DNA from: Prunella strophiata
Taxonomy: Eukaryota; Chordata; Aves; Passeriformes; Prunellidae
Direction: 5' to 3'
DNA length: 64,000 bases
Assembly: GCA_036583965.1 (NCBI GenBank)
Contig: JAZBQD010000014.1
Span: forward strand, 45,627,490-45,691,489
The position numbers and the translations under genes were made by a program. This document shows, piece after piece, positions 13,501 to 25,248 of this stretch. The first letter of the stretch is position 1, and each line of letters starts with the position of its first letter. The notes beneath the pieces were generated by a model. That model ran no database searches. It saw only the letters and a program-made list of their open reading frames with translations, and was not told where the DNA came from.

Positions 13501-16500
13501 GGCAGCATTAATACATAAAAGCAATCACCTATAATTCACCTTTTCAAATCTATACTTCTTGAATTCAGTAACTAGAAGCAAAAGAGGTAGAATAATGCAA
13601 ATACTGTCCCCATTTACTGATACACAACCATTGGCCAGAAAGGGGTTGACAACAGAAAATGTACCACCTGACATAAATGCTTTCGATAATCATGCCCAGG
13701 GTCCAGAAGCACTTGGAGAACACGTACAGTTTTCAGAGACTACAAAACTGTCCCTAAACATATGGTTTTCCTGATAGAAGAAAACATACTTACAGGAATT
13801 ATTAATTAGCTAAAACTGGCTGGATTCAAGATACTTAGGCACTTAGAACAGAATGGGTATCTGACCAAAGTCTGTAATGAAAGCAATCTGGCATGAAGGA
13901 AGCACACAAGTTTAATTCCAAGTTGCCACTTTCATGACATTTATTTAAATCGAATTGTGGAAAAATTCAAATTTTCAACATGGATACCAGTAAATTTCTG
14001 GTTAACAGTTGCCAGCATGAGGCAATTGTCACTAATCAGTATCTCACACAAGTAAGTTTCCAAGCCAGGCACTGGACTTCAGCCAAGGACAGCTTCACCA
14101 AATGGTGAAGGTCTTCAAGCTTTTGGTTGTAAGTCCCTCATCTCTATTTCATTTCTGAATGGACAACCCATGGACAAAGACATGAGTGGGATCTGTGAGC
14201 CCTTAATAGTTGATAAATTTTCAAGTGAAAGAATATTAGTTCATTCTGCCAAATACACTATTTTCTAAATTTAGTGACAGAAACACAAAGCAATAGCATA
14301 CCTGATAGCTATCTTGCATTCTGATCCCAGTTCAAAGTGATTTCTCTGTGCCAGGTACTGGGAAGTTTTTATGAAATTTAAATAAATACCTAGAATTAGA
14401 TTACTTTCTTCAAAAAAGACCCAATTCTTCCACAAAATGAACAATGATTTTTGTTACAGGCTTGCTGTGGGTCATCCATTCTCAGTTGCATTTCTTCTTC
14501 TAATGAGGCAAACTAACTCTTGGGTTTCCCATTACTATCAACTGATTCAGGCCGGTCATCCCTTACCAATGAAATTCTTTTTTTGAACAGTGCTATCCAT
14601 TGCCAGGTAAAAATATTTTTTGACTAGTACTACCTCCTGGATGAGGCCAAGATCTGCATTTTGGCTGTAGATCTAAACTGAACATAGCAAATACATATCA
14701 AAGATAAGCCTCAACATCAGCTTTACTGAAGGTTAGTTATGGCCCTTCCCTACCCTTTTTCTGGTTTTGATGCCCATCATACCCATTACTGAGAAATTTC
14801 AGCATGCTAAGTTATCAAAGGCACTTTTATTTTGGTGGCCAGGTTAGTTTCCTGATGCCTTAGTGTGCTGCAAGTGCTCATTCAGCATCTGATGTGAACT
14901 GAAGCATTTGAAAGAGAGTAGTAAGTGGACAGGGTGAAGGAAGGCAATGGCCAACAGCTATAGGGGTTTGACTGCTACTACACCTATTTACACAATGAAA
15001 TGCACTTCCTGAGCATATTTCATTTTCATAGAAGTGAAAAATCACTGGCTTTACATGAAATTTTCATCCTTAAATAAAATTACTTCAGAAGCACTTATGC
15101 AAACACATAACGCAAAAAGAAGAAATGGGCCTCATTAATAGCTCTTCCCAAAACCAAAACATGATAATGGAAAAACTTGAGAATGGCAATTTATATGAGA
15201 TGAATGATTTATAAATGTGACTTGCTGGAAGGAAGTGGGACTGGGAGGAGCATCGTGGATTTCCATCTAAGACTACAATTCATTTTGTTCCAGTTTTATA
15301 GTGGAAAATCACTAGGAAGGAATCACCTACTGACATTTGGTAGTTTTAATGAGCAGTTCACATAACTGAAAGATCATTTCCTCTCATCTTAATTCCATCA
15401 AATAACTTATGAAAAAAGCAAATTCTATCACTGTTCATGTACCAAAACAGCAGTAGCTGAACTGCAGTTTTCAAAGGCAGAAGGCTTTATACACTATCCC
15501 AGTGGCATGTTATAACACTGCATCAATTAGTATTGTAATCTATATCATCTACTACATCTTTCTCACTATTTTATATATATATATCTCTCTCCTTCTCTCT
15601 ATTTTTAATGAAAAAGTGAAATACTGCTAGTGCCTGCCAAACAGGAAATTAGCTCAACACTAAGGACAAGGAAAATTGCACTAACACTTACTAAAAAGAA
15701 CATAGCTATTTTCTGAGTTTTGCTTATTGCTTTTCTACTGTGCTGCATAGACATTTGACTAAGCCAATAAATAAAATTTAAAAACAACCTGATCCAGAGG
15801 ACAGAAAATACAAATATCCAGCAAAGTCAAGGGAAAAAAATCTCACAATATTTAAATTTAAGCATGTCTGCTACAAACTTACACTTCAAAACAACTTTGA
15901 ACTACTGTCAACATCAGCAGTAGAACTGTTGTTACCATGAGAAGCTCATTGCCTCAGGATGTTTTATAGACCAAAAGTCTTAAAAGGTAGTAATGTGGTC
16001 ACCAGAATTGTTGGAGGGTGGATAATGAATTATTTGGAGGTATTAAACAAAACAATACAAATGTAACTTGTGACTCAGTCCCTGAAAGCCTATCTCTTGG
16101 AAGTGAGATTCTCCAGGGAAAGAAACACATGATGCTTCTTCCATATGTTGCAGTTTGAGCAGATTGATGTGAATTTGTTTTGTTCTTAAATACTGTTTAT
16201 GTCTTTATTCTTTTTAAAAAGTTCCTTATTTCTTAAAATTCATTTACTTGAAGGAAAAAAAAAGAAGTTAACCCCGTAAAATGCAACATTTGCAATACTT
16301 TGTAGTTAATTTATGCTGGGTTTTCATTGATTGTTAGTGATACAGTACAAATAAATGGGACATTCTGCTAGGAGTAGACTTTTTTCCCTCGTAACAGATT
16401 CAGTAAATAACATTCCACATACTGTGACACCAAAAACACTGGGGCTCCTCATCTACTGTAATATTGTTTCAAAGAATTATACTCAAACATCAAAGACTGG

Positions 16501-18521
16501 TGTTCTCAACCCAAAATTTTGCAGAGATATAAACTGCTGTGGTAGATTAATCTCAATATGTCAACTTATATACATGAATCATTAGGTGATATAATGGACA
16601 TTTCTAAATATCAACTTTCAGTGACATGTGTGCTGATAATCTTTTTTTCCTTGTAATTACCCCCCTGAATTCATTTGAACTCACTTATTGCTAATATGCC
16701 AAAATAAATAATTGCACTAGAATCAGCAACTTTATGCTAAATTATATATCTATTTAATGTCTATGGAACTATATTTCTTATGTTCCAAGAAAAAAACATG
16801 GGATGAGTTTCTCAGGACTTTACTCCTGGTATATAATATAAAGTTTCTATTTTTAAATTACTTTTCATTTAAATTATGGCTTCTGTGATGTCTATGACCT
16901 AATATATTGTGTGTTCTTAATTGTCTCCTTTGTCTTTTCAAGTAGAGTGAGTCAGATAAAATTATATGGAGGTAGGAGGGGTGTGCTATCATAGTGGCCA
17001 AGTGACCATTAAGGGACAGAAGGTCCCAAGGCAGAGCAGAGCATGCCAAGGGAGCAGGGCACATGCAGCCAGGCATCAGAGAAGAATGAAAATTAGTAAG
17101 GATCAGAGACACTGCTTCAAAATTTTCTTAATCCCAGAAAGTTGAGTATTAAAACTAACCACGAACGAAGAACCTACTTGCTGTGCATGGAAAGAGTAAT
17201 ATTGAAACCTTGTTTATATTGTTTTGCCTAAGCTAGCTATGTGGTGTGTTTGGGTTTGTTGGTTTTTTCTCTATCAATTAAATAATTACCCAGCATATGC
17301 TGGATTTATGAGTTTAAAAACCTTTTGGTCTTTTTCAGGAGCACCTTAAAAAGAGAAGGTCAAGGCAGATTCTCTTCAAAACTCTTGCCTTCTCAGGGAA
17401 GCACAAGAGCTCACTAGAATTCTGCATCAAGCCTCATTTTATTAATATTTCAATATTATATTTTTATACCTTTTGTAGATTTACAGTTACTAGATTTACA
17501 CAATTTATGGAGATGTGCTTTATATAGGGATTTAGAAAAATATATAAAGATAATTTTATAGGTCTGTAAAAGTCTTGAGGTAGATGAGAAAAGACTTTAA
17601 TTTATTTGATACCTAATATTTGTGCCAACTACTTACCAAGGAGCATGATTTTCAGTTTATATTAAATTTTCTCTTTGTGCAGAATTTGTCCAGTAGAGAT
17701 TATGTCTCTATCTGATTGATTGAATCATAGCTGAATGTACAAGAAAAGATAACATATATTCATCCAAATTTCTATTATATTCAAATGAAGTATTATAAAA
17801 ACGTTATTACTACGAGTAAGATTATGATTACTCTTCCCAGACAAAATAGCATTCAGATGGAGAAGACATACTACAAATGCCACTTGAAAGCAAAAGAGAG
17901 AGGCAACAGTCACCTACACATACCACTGAAAAATACATAGCAAGTGACAGCACCTCAAAATTACTATAAAGTATATCTGTATGGTGCTCACTGGATAACT
18001 AGAGCAAAATAGGAGTACAGGTCAACTTCATAGCTCTAAAGGAAGAGTTTACTCTAGGAATCTCCAAAGTGAATCTGAATCTACAAGGGCATAATCTGGG
18101 GAAATAGGTTAAGAACAGGCAGTATTACTATATTTAGGCACAAAGGAAATCTAAGAATATGCACACATGTGAATCACAACAGAGACCAATGTCAAAAAAT
18201 AAAATAAAGTGAATGAACACACAGATAGAATAAATGGGTTCTGTCAGGTGAAACGACTGAGAATAGAATGATCAAAAAAGCTCTAAAAATTACTTCTGTA
18301 ACAGAACACTCTACTCCATAAGTTAGAAGGACAAATAATCTTTTTTCCCATCATTTCCATTAATGGTAGAAAGTGCTAAAAAAGGGAACATTTTACCTAT
18401 CACACCAAAGTCTTGTGAACTGTGTTTATTTTTCACAAAATGCTCAAAAATCAAAAATAGCTGCCTATACATTTATAGTTATTAAAATGCTTTTAACAGA
18501 CTGAAATAACAAAATAGTTTG
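10590..18521. other. AT-rich non-coding DNA, no gene seen
   Basis: This is nearly 8 kb of AT-rich sequence with no frame above about 85 codons that looks like protein. A slightly GC-richer patch at about 12500-12760 carries two overlapping short + frames without similarity I recognise. A short TA/TC simple stretch lies at about 15570-15600. One small hairpin (CTTCACCA/TGGTGAAG, 14093-14110) is within chance expectation. Confidence 0.55.
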
Positions 18522-18551
18522 GAAGGCTCTCTGGTCAGATGACCAGACCTT
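18522..18551. repeat. Bulged hairpin centred on TGGTCA-GA-TGACCA
   Basis: The inner arms TCTGGTCA (18530-18537) and TGACCAGA (18540-18547) are exact reverse complements with a 2-bp spacer. Outer words GAAGG and CCTTC extend the stem past a 3-nt bulge. The core resembles two inverted nuclear-receptor half-sites with a 2-bp gap, but there is no gene nearby to regulate. The 8-bp perfect core alone could be chance. Confidence 0.6.
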
Positions 18552-18961
18552 CTAGTTTTGTGGTCAGCCTCATGCATTTATCTGTAGATTTTGGTTCTAG
18601 TCCTGATTGTTTTTCATCCCTCTTATCCTTGTATTTTCCTAGTAGTTCTTTAATTCAGCTGATCTGGTGTCCAGCTCTAACAGAGTAAGTTACCACACAA
18701 TTACATATTTTTTTTCTATCTGTCCACCAGTCCCCTATCCAATTTGTAACGAAAAAATCGTCCTACTATTTCCATAGTAGTTTAGCTTAAGCAAACAAGG
18801 ATTGTTCACCTAAACTAGTATCCTGTCTAATAACAGCCAAAAATGTTTATTGAAAAGCATAACAGGGTAGCTGTGTATTCAAACTACCCTAGAAAAATTT
18901 TGTAGCTTTGGGCAATTTTCAGTCTGAAGAAACCTAAGCCAAAAGTGACTATCTACCAATA

Positions 18962-18981
18962 GATGGATGGATGGATGGATG

Positions 18982-19066
<85 letters not shown>
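18962..19066 (+). repeat. Compound tetranucleotide microsatellite (GATG)5(GATA)21
   Basis: Five perfect GATG units (18962-18981) pass directly into about 21 perfect GATA units (18982-19066). A run this long and pure is likely to vary in length between individuals. The - strand frame through it (18879-19097) gives a YLSI repeat peptide that is an artefact of the repeat, not a protein. Confidence 0.97.
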
Positions 19067-22000
19067 TATTTGATTCATGAAGTAAAAAAGGAATCAATTC
19101 TTATATTATTGTATTGCCTACCTTCACAGATCTACCTGTCTGAAAATTTTCTTTTAATTTGTTGAACAATTTTCACCTAATTTAGCAGAATATGAAATGT
19201 CAATGTATTAAGTTTCACGGTGTTAAGCTTTTGCAAATGTAGGAAAATCTGCAGCAGGGGAGACACTGAAATTAAATACCCTCACGGGAGAGAGACTAAG
19301 AATAACTAGAATCATTCTATATTCCACATGGATTTTGCTGGGGCCAGAGGAGCCATGTCATAGTTCCTCCCCTGTGGTTGGAACGCCCAGCATGGTGGTG
19401 GGTATTATACAATGTGTTAGATGGAAACTAGAAGTATTATAGTGGGTACAAAACAGTGGCAACCAGGGAAAGACAGGGAGTTATTGCTGTGGGAGATGAC
19501 AGAGAAAAGAATTTAGAATACCACCAAGGAGAAGGATAATGTGGGAAAACAAGCTGAGATGCCTAGAGGGGTATATTGTAACTTTGCAGGAAACCTGGCT
19601 TCTAGCTCTGTGTGACATCTGAGTGCAAAAAAAACCCAAAGATCTTCTATTTAGTTCAAAGTGTAGAAAGTAGAAGACATTAGTGTTGAAAGAAGAAGGG
19701 AAGAACAGCAAAATACAATGTAGCAATGGCAAAATGGAGAAGGCAAGTGTATACAGCAAGACAGTTTGAAAGACACATTCCTCTACTATTTGAACAAAAA
19801 GTGCACAAATTTAAGTGGATGTAAAAGTATTTAAAAGGCAAAGTCTTCAAGTTCAAGTTTTAGCCCTACTTCCTGACAATTTTCAGAATAACCAAAGAAA
19901 CCTCAAAAGCCTTAAATACCAGCTAAAATAACTATTTTTTCCTATATTATGTTGTTCAACAGCTTCCTGTCTTCCCCAGCATAAAACACAACTGTAGCCC
20001 TAAGTGGCTCTTCTGCCCACTCCTGGAAACTGTGTGGCTCCTACATACTGCCAGACCATGCTGGAACATATTTACTGCCAGCTTCCAGTACTATAGAGAA
20101 CCTGGGAAACCCAAGGTTAAATTGGAAGCAAAAAATGTTGCTCATTCCAAAAGTCAGAATTTGGATAAAAACTCCTTGATGGGCATTGCCTGTCAAGGAC
20201 ATGAGAGGCTTGCAGCTGACAAAAAGAGAGCATAGACCCTCTGTCACAGTGCTTCTTCTAGAGCATTCATAAAAACAGGCTAAGAAATGGACAATCAATT
20301 ACTTGAAAAAGCACCTTGGAGGAAAGGATACTCAACCTGTCTCTGAAGACACAAAGAATCAAACTTTGCTATCATTACCATAGGAGGTCTTGTCCCTTAG
20401 ATGGGGGCAGAATTCCTGACAACATACAATATTTTCCAGCTCTACTAATGTCTAAATTTCTCCTCATATCATGCTGCACAGCTGTAGATACTATCCATAG
20501 CCCTCTCACTATTGTTGTCATAGCTCCTTAGCCAACAATTGATTCCACACCTTGTAACCTAAACTGTTCCATATGATTTTTACATTTTGACCATTGTTTT
20601 CAGCCTGCTATTTCATTTCATGCCAACCTGTACTGACCTTTAAATTCATCAAGAGAATACACAAAGTATTAAGCAATAAGTCACTGCACTGTTCTTTTTA
20701 ATACCTAATTTTTTGAATCACTTCAAACTGTGGTGGGTTTCTACCATTAGCAGCATATATCTAAAAGCCAAGAAAGCCAGAATTTTGAGAGTATAATCTG
20801 ACTCCCCTTAAAGGTGCTTAATTTTAAGAAAATGCTGCTTTTATAGTGAAATATGCCCATAATCCTTCATATCATGAAAGCATTATCTCAAATTTCTTAC
20901 TTCATAAATAACGTTCTGTACCTAATGAGATATTTACTTTGCTTTTAACTACTCATAAGTTATATTTTGACCTAGTGTTATACCTAGTTTACTAAAGGAC
21001 TTTAGTGGTAATCACAAAGCTGTGTATTCCAATAAGAAGCAACTCAAATTTTGAGTACCAGCTAATGAAAATTCTTGGGAATTTTACATAATAACATTAA
21101 ATATTATCACAGATTTCATGATGACACATCTAATGATCCAAATTAGGAAAAGAAATCTGACAGAACACTTCAGTCACAAATTTTTTGAGGTTCAATAGAT
21201 AGAGATGATAAATTTTAGATACTTTTCCTTCCTCTTTAATGAACCAAGAGTATTTGAGTACTGAAATAATTTAAATATAGATTTTCTTTTATCAGAAAAG
21301 AGGCTATTTTTCTAGCCAGTACTTCTTAAAACAAAACAGTATTTAATATTTTTATGGGTTAAAATATTTTTAAACATACAGAGTAAATAATTCAAAATTT
21401 TAAACTTGCTATGATATGCATATCAAGGGTGCTTTTCTTACAAATGTCTGTTTGAGCTTATTTACTGTGATTTTAAGTGATACAGACAGGAGGTACTGAA
21501 ATCTCATTATTACCTATGGAATATCTGCTGCATTCTGGAACTCTGTCTTTTATCTGACAGCTCCTACTGCTCATTTTGTACAAACTGGGCTGACAGAAAA
21601 CCAACTGATTCTAAAGATTAATTTCATGACATCATGTTTTTACACGTTAAAATACACAGAAGACAGTTTCTAAGATCTTCTGATAATACAAATTGAACCC
21701 TGTACTAATAAATTATAAGAGACTCAACAATTTACCAGATTTTTGATGAGATTTTTCTTCACCTTTAGCCAAATAAAAAAGCACCTTTACATAATTCAAG
21801 CCATTACTTAATTGGTTTTAAATGATACCTCTCTTTTGTATGCTTTCTTGTTGTATTAAAAGAAAAGCAATTTTATTCAAAAACAATATGTATATCATAG
21901 ACAGTTATTTGCTAGATTTCATAATGAACAGCAAATTATTAGGCTAACTAATAGTCCAAACTTCCAGTTTCTGGGTAATTGCTGCACATTCAGAACACAG

Positions 22001-22321
22001 TTTTCTTTGAGTTTGTCTTTCCATAATGCTATTTACAGATAATAATAAAAGTTTTTAAAAGGTGCTTGTATATTTTGCAGTCATAAATACCAAAGCCAAA
22101 GAATAAGTTCCCATTGAAGAACAACTGGTGATGCAGTTCTACTCATTGGAAAAATGGACCCTTTCTGCTTTTCATGTTATGTGATACACAAGCAGATCAA
22201 AAAGAATTTTGCAGTCTTCCTTTGGTCATTTTATATACACCAGAATATTTTAAAATGTGTAGTTTTCAATGACATTACTTGAATGCCTGAAAGAGAAGAC
22301 CTCTAACTACTCAAGCAGCTT
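19067..22321. other. AT-rich non-coding DNA, no gene seen
   Basis: This is AT-rich DNA with scattered short frames. The largest are a 92-codon - strand frame near 19.6 kb and a pair of overlapping opposite-strand frames near 20.1 kb. No domain, splice context or known repeat could be recognised. Confidence 0.55.
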
Positions 22322-23334
22322 TGTTGGGCTGACCCTGGCTGAATTGCCAGGTGGTCACAAAAGCCACCCTATCACTCCCCTCCTCAGCTGAACATGGGAG
22401 AGAAAATACAATGAAAGGCTCAGGGGTTGAGGTAAGGACAGGGAGAGATCACTCACTAAATACTGTCACAGGCAAAACATGGGGAAATTAGTTTAAATTC
22501 TTACCAATCAAATCAAAGTAGAATAATGAGAAGTAAAACCAAATCTTAAAACACCTTTCTCCTACCCATCTTCCTAGACTTTCTCTATCAACTTCCTTCC
22601 CATATTCTCCATCAACTCCTCTCCAGTGGTGCAGAGGGAGCACAAATGGAGGCTGCAGTCAGTGTATCAGACATTGTCTCTACCACTCCTTCCTCTTCAG
22701 GGAGATGACTCCTCACACTCTTCCCCTGCACAAGAGTGTGTCCCTTCCACAGAGTGCAGTCCTTCAGGAACACACTGCTCCACTGTGGGTCTCCCACTGG
22801 GTCACAAGGCCTCCCAGAACACCTGATATGGCATGGGCTTCTCTCCATGGATCTAACCAGGAGCCTGCTCCAGCACAGGCTTCCCAGAGAGTCATAGACT
22901 CCTTCAGGCATCCACCTGCTCCAGTGGGGTCCTCCATGGGCTGCAGGGGATCTCTGCTCCACCATGGACCACTGTGAGCTGCAGAGGGACAGGCTGACTC
23001 ACCAGGGTCTACACCATGAGCTGCGGGGGAACCTCTGCTCTGACACCCCGAGCACCTCCTCCTCCTTCTTCATTTACCTGGATGTCTGTAGAGTTACTTC
23101 CTCTCACACAATCTTTCAACTTTCTCCAGCTGTAGTTTTTTTCCCTCTTAAGCCTGCTATCCCAGAAGCACTATCCCCACCATGGATGGGCTCAGCCTCA
23201 GCCAGCAGTAGGCCCATCTTGGAGTCAGCTGGCATTGGCCCTGTTGCACATGGGGGAAGCTTCTTGCACCTTTTCTCAGAAGCTATCCCTGCAGCCCTGC
23301 TGCTACCAAAACCTGGTCATGCAAACTCAATTCA
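22322..23334 (-). mobile_element. Degraded solo LTR of an avian endogenous retrovirus
   Basis: A block of about 1 kb differs sharply from its AT-rich flanks and matches in wording a long LTR family I remember from many bird genomes. It begins TGttgggctgaccc and ends ...actcaattCA, giving the TG...CA ends expected of an LTR. I infer - strand orientation because in that direction the family has its TATA-like and polyadenylation regions in the normal order; both are mutated here. No gag, pol or env lies next to it, so it is a solo LTR or remnant. No clear 4-6 bp target duplication flanks the ends I chose. Frames inside it (22612-22965 -, 22705-22977 +, 22964-23341 +) are incidental to its GC content. 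The exact family name is not certain. Confidence 0.8.
22700..23045. repeat. Degenerate tandem motif inside the LTR
   Basis: Words such as 'tgctcca', 'tgggtc', 'ccatgggctgcagg' and 'ctgcag' recur at intervals of a few tens of bases across this part of the LTR. The array looks like an old internal minisatellite-like expansion typical of this LTR family. Unit boundaries are too diverged to define by eye. Confidence 0.5.
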
Positions 23335-25233
23335 GTGGTAGGTGTCTGATCACTGGTGTCAAAAAGAACTCTTAACTGCTGTCAGATGACACATACTTTT
23401 ATTCTTAACCTTCTGTGCTTTCCTCTCTTTCAAACCAAGAAAAACGTTTGTCCTCTGGACCTCCTTCTTTTCATACCAATAGTGGGTAGTTGTACACAAT
23501 GGTTGACTCTTTTCCATTATCTGTTCCATCTAAATCACAGTCCTGTTTCTTTCCTTGTCTGTCAATACATCTTCATTATAGCTCAGTCAAGGTACATGGG
23601 TACTCAAAGAGCTAAAAATATTCAATGGATTAATTCAGCTAGTGGTATTAATGACTATATTAATTTCAAGAGACCTCACCTTAGACATAAACCCCTTGCA
23701 AGACATAAAATGTCACTAATCTATCCTTTAAGTAATCCAGCTCCATCAGGAAAGAAGATAGTAGTTTTAATAAAATGGGACTCATAAGTTTTTATTACTT
23801 TTACAGTGAATGCTTCTCAATTTTATTGGCTCTTCGAAGGAGTAATTTAGTTTCTCTATTTAAACATGACTTTTTATCCTTCACAACTTGCAGGTTTCAA
23901 TGTTATGTTTCTAACATTATAAATAATGCAGATACTAAGGTTTTAATAAAGATATGGAGTCCTTTTCACTGGTATATACAATCTAGGATTATGAAAAATA
24001 CAGGAAAAGAAAAAAAAAGACAATCGCTTTTCTAGGCTGATACAGCTAACAGCAATTTTGAGAATGAATTAATGTAAGTATTATAAAATGGTTATCAGTG
24101 GTCACATTGAGTTAAGTAATATATACTGTTACATATTAATTTCAGTGCTTCTCTCACTCCTTGAATTTGCATGGAAAAAGAATTCAAATATGTTCTCTAC
24201 ATATTAATATCATGGCCCTAACTGACATCACTGAGAGTGTTACCATCAGATCACAGAATGGAAAGATGGGACATCAACATTTTTCTGTAAGGTGATCCAA
24301 GAGGCTGATACTGATTTCAAGGGAAGAAAAAAATTAATCTTTTTGTTCTATACTTTTTTTTTCTCATTTCACCATGGCTTAAATAGTTAAGCATCAGAAA
24401 TTTAAAAATATTATTTCTGAAATGCTGTCTAATTATTTTTTTCTACAGTTTTAGAGCAGACAGGAAAGACATACTCTGATATCTAAAAACTGTGTTTTGC
24501 TCTTCTCTGATTTTATCAGTGCCTGGGAAAATGAGAAAAGATCACTGTTTATAGAACCATGAGAAATCTTTAACAAGTAATGAAATTCTGGCATCACCAA
24601 TAAAAATTGACCAAAATACATTGGCAACCTAAAATTCTATTTATTAATTTAGATGAGGTAAAGATGACAAGACTGTCTTGGTATAGAAACAATGAAAACT
24701 TTTTTTTTTTCTCTTGCACTTTCCTGTTTATCAGAGTGACATGATATCAGGAAAGTGTTTATAATAATAAGAAGAAATGTTTACAAAGAGTTTAAGCTTT
24801 AGCTGTAAAAAAATAAACAAAAACTTATTTTATTCATTTAGTTATAACTAAAAGGGTGATGTCACAAAGAAACATCAGCTTGCAACAACTGCATGCAAGC
24901 CACTATTTCTGCAGCACTGGGGTGGCAATAGACTGGCTAGCTACAGCCAAAAATAAGACCTGCCTTCACAACTACACAAGTTATAACAGAGTTTGTCAAT
25001 GGAAGCTGATACATCACTGCCTGTCACCTCTGAAATAACAGTGAGCAGCGGCTTGTGCAACTACCATAGAACACATCAAAATACTCTGGCATTCACATAT
25101 GGTACAAGAGCAGATAATAATTTTAAAACAATCACAATATCTGGTTATGAGCTAAAAGGTACATAAAAAAAGATCAAAATTTAGTAAAGCTTTCTTTTGG
25201 ATCTGACATAGAAATCTCAAATTTCATACTTGC
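23335..25233. other. AT-rich DNA next to the LTR, no supported gene
   Basis: The stretch contains a 143-codon + frame (23356-23787) followed by an overlapping 86-codon frame in another phase (23775-24035). The peptide is rich in Leu, Phe, His and Ile, with no domain I recognise. The rest is AT-rich sequence with nothing nameable. Confidence 0.5.
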
Positions 25234-25248
25234 TTTTTTTTTTTTTTT
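25234..25248 (-). repeat. Poly(T) tract, T15
   Basis: This is a 15-base T run on the + strand (poly(A) on the - strand). No retroposed cargo is visible on the - strand side. Confidence 0.85.

Noticed and set aside
14093..14110. Hairpin CTTCACCA-aa-TGGTGAAG
   Set aside because: About ten perfect 8-bp stems with short loops are expected by chance in 64 kb, so it was not raised as a finding.
18962..19066. CRISPR-like array
   Set aside because: The repeats are 4 bp with no spacers. It is a microsatellite, and the DNA is of a vertebrate type.
18879..19097. 72-codon - strand frame with YLSI repeats
   Set aside because: It is a translation of the GATA microsatellite.
22612..23341. Several 66-125 codon frames on both strands as retroviral or host genes
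   Set aside because: They lie within the LTR, overlap on opposite strands and reflect GC-rich repeat composition. No gag, pol or env similarity is seen.
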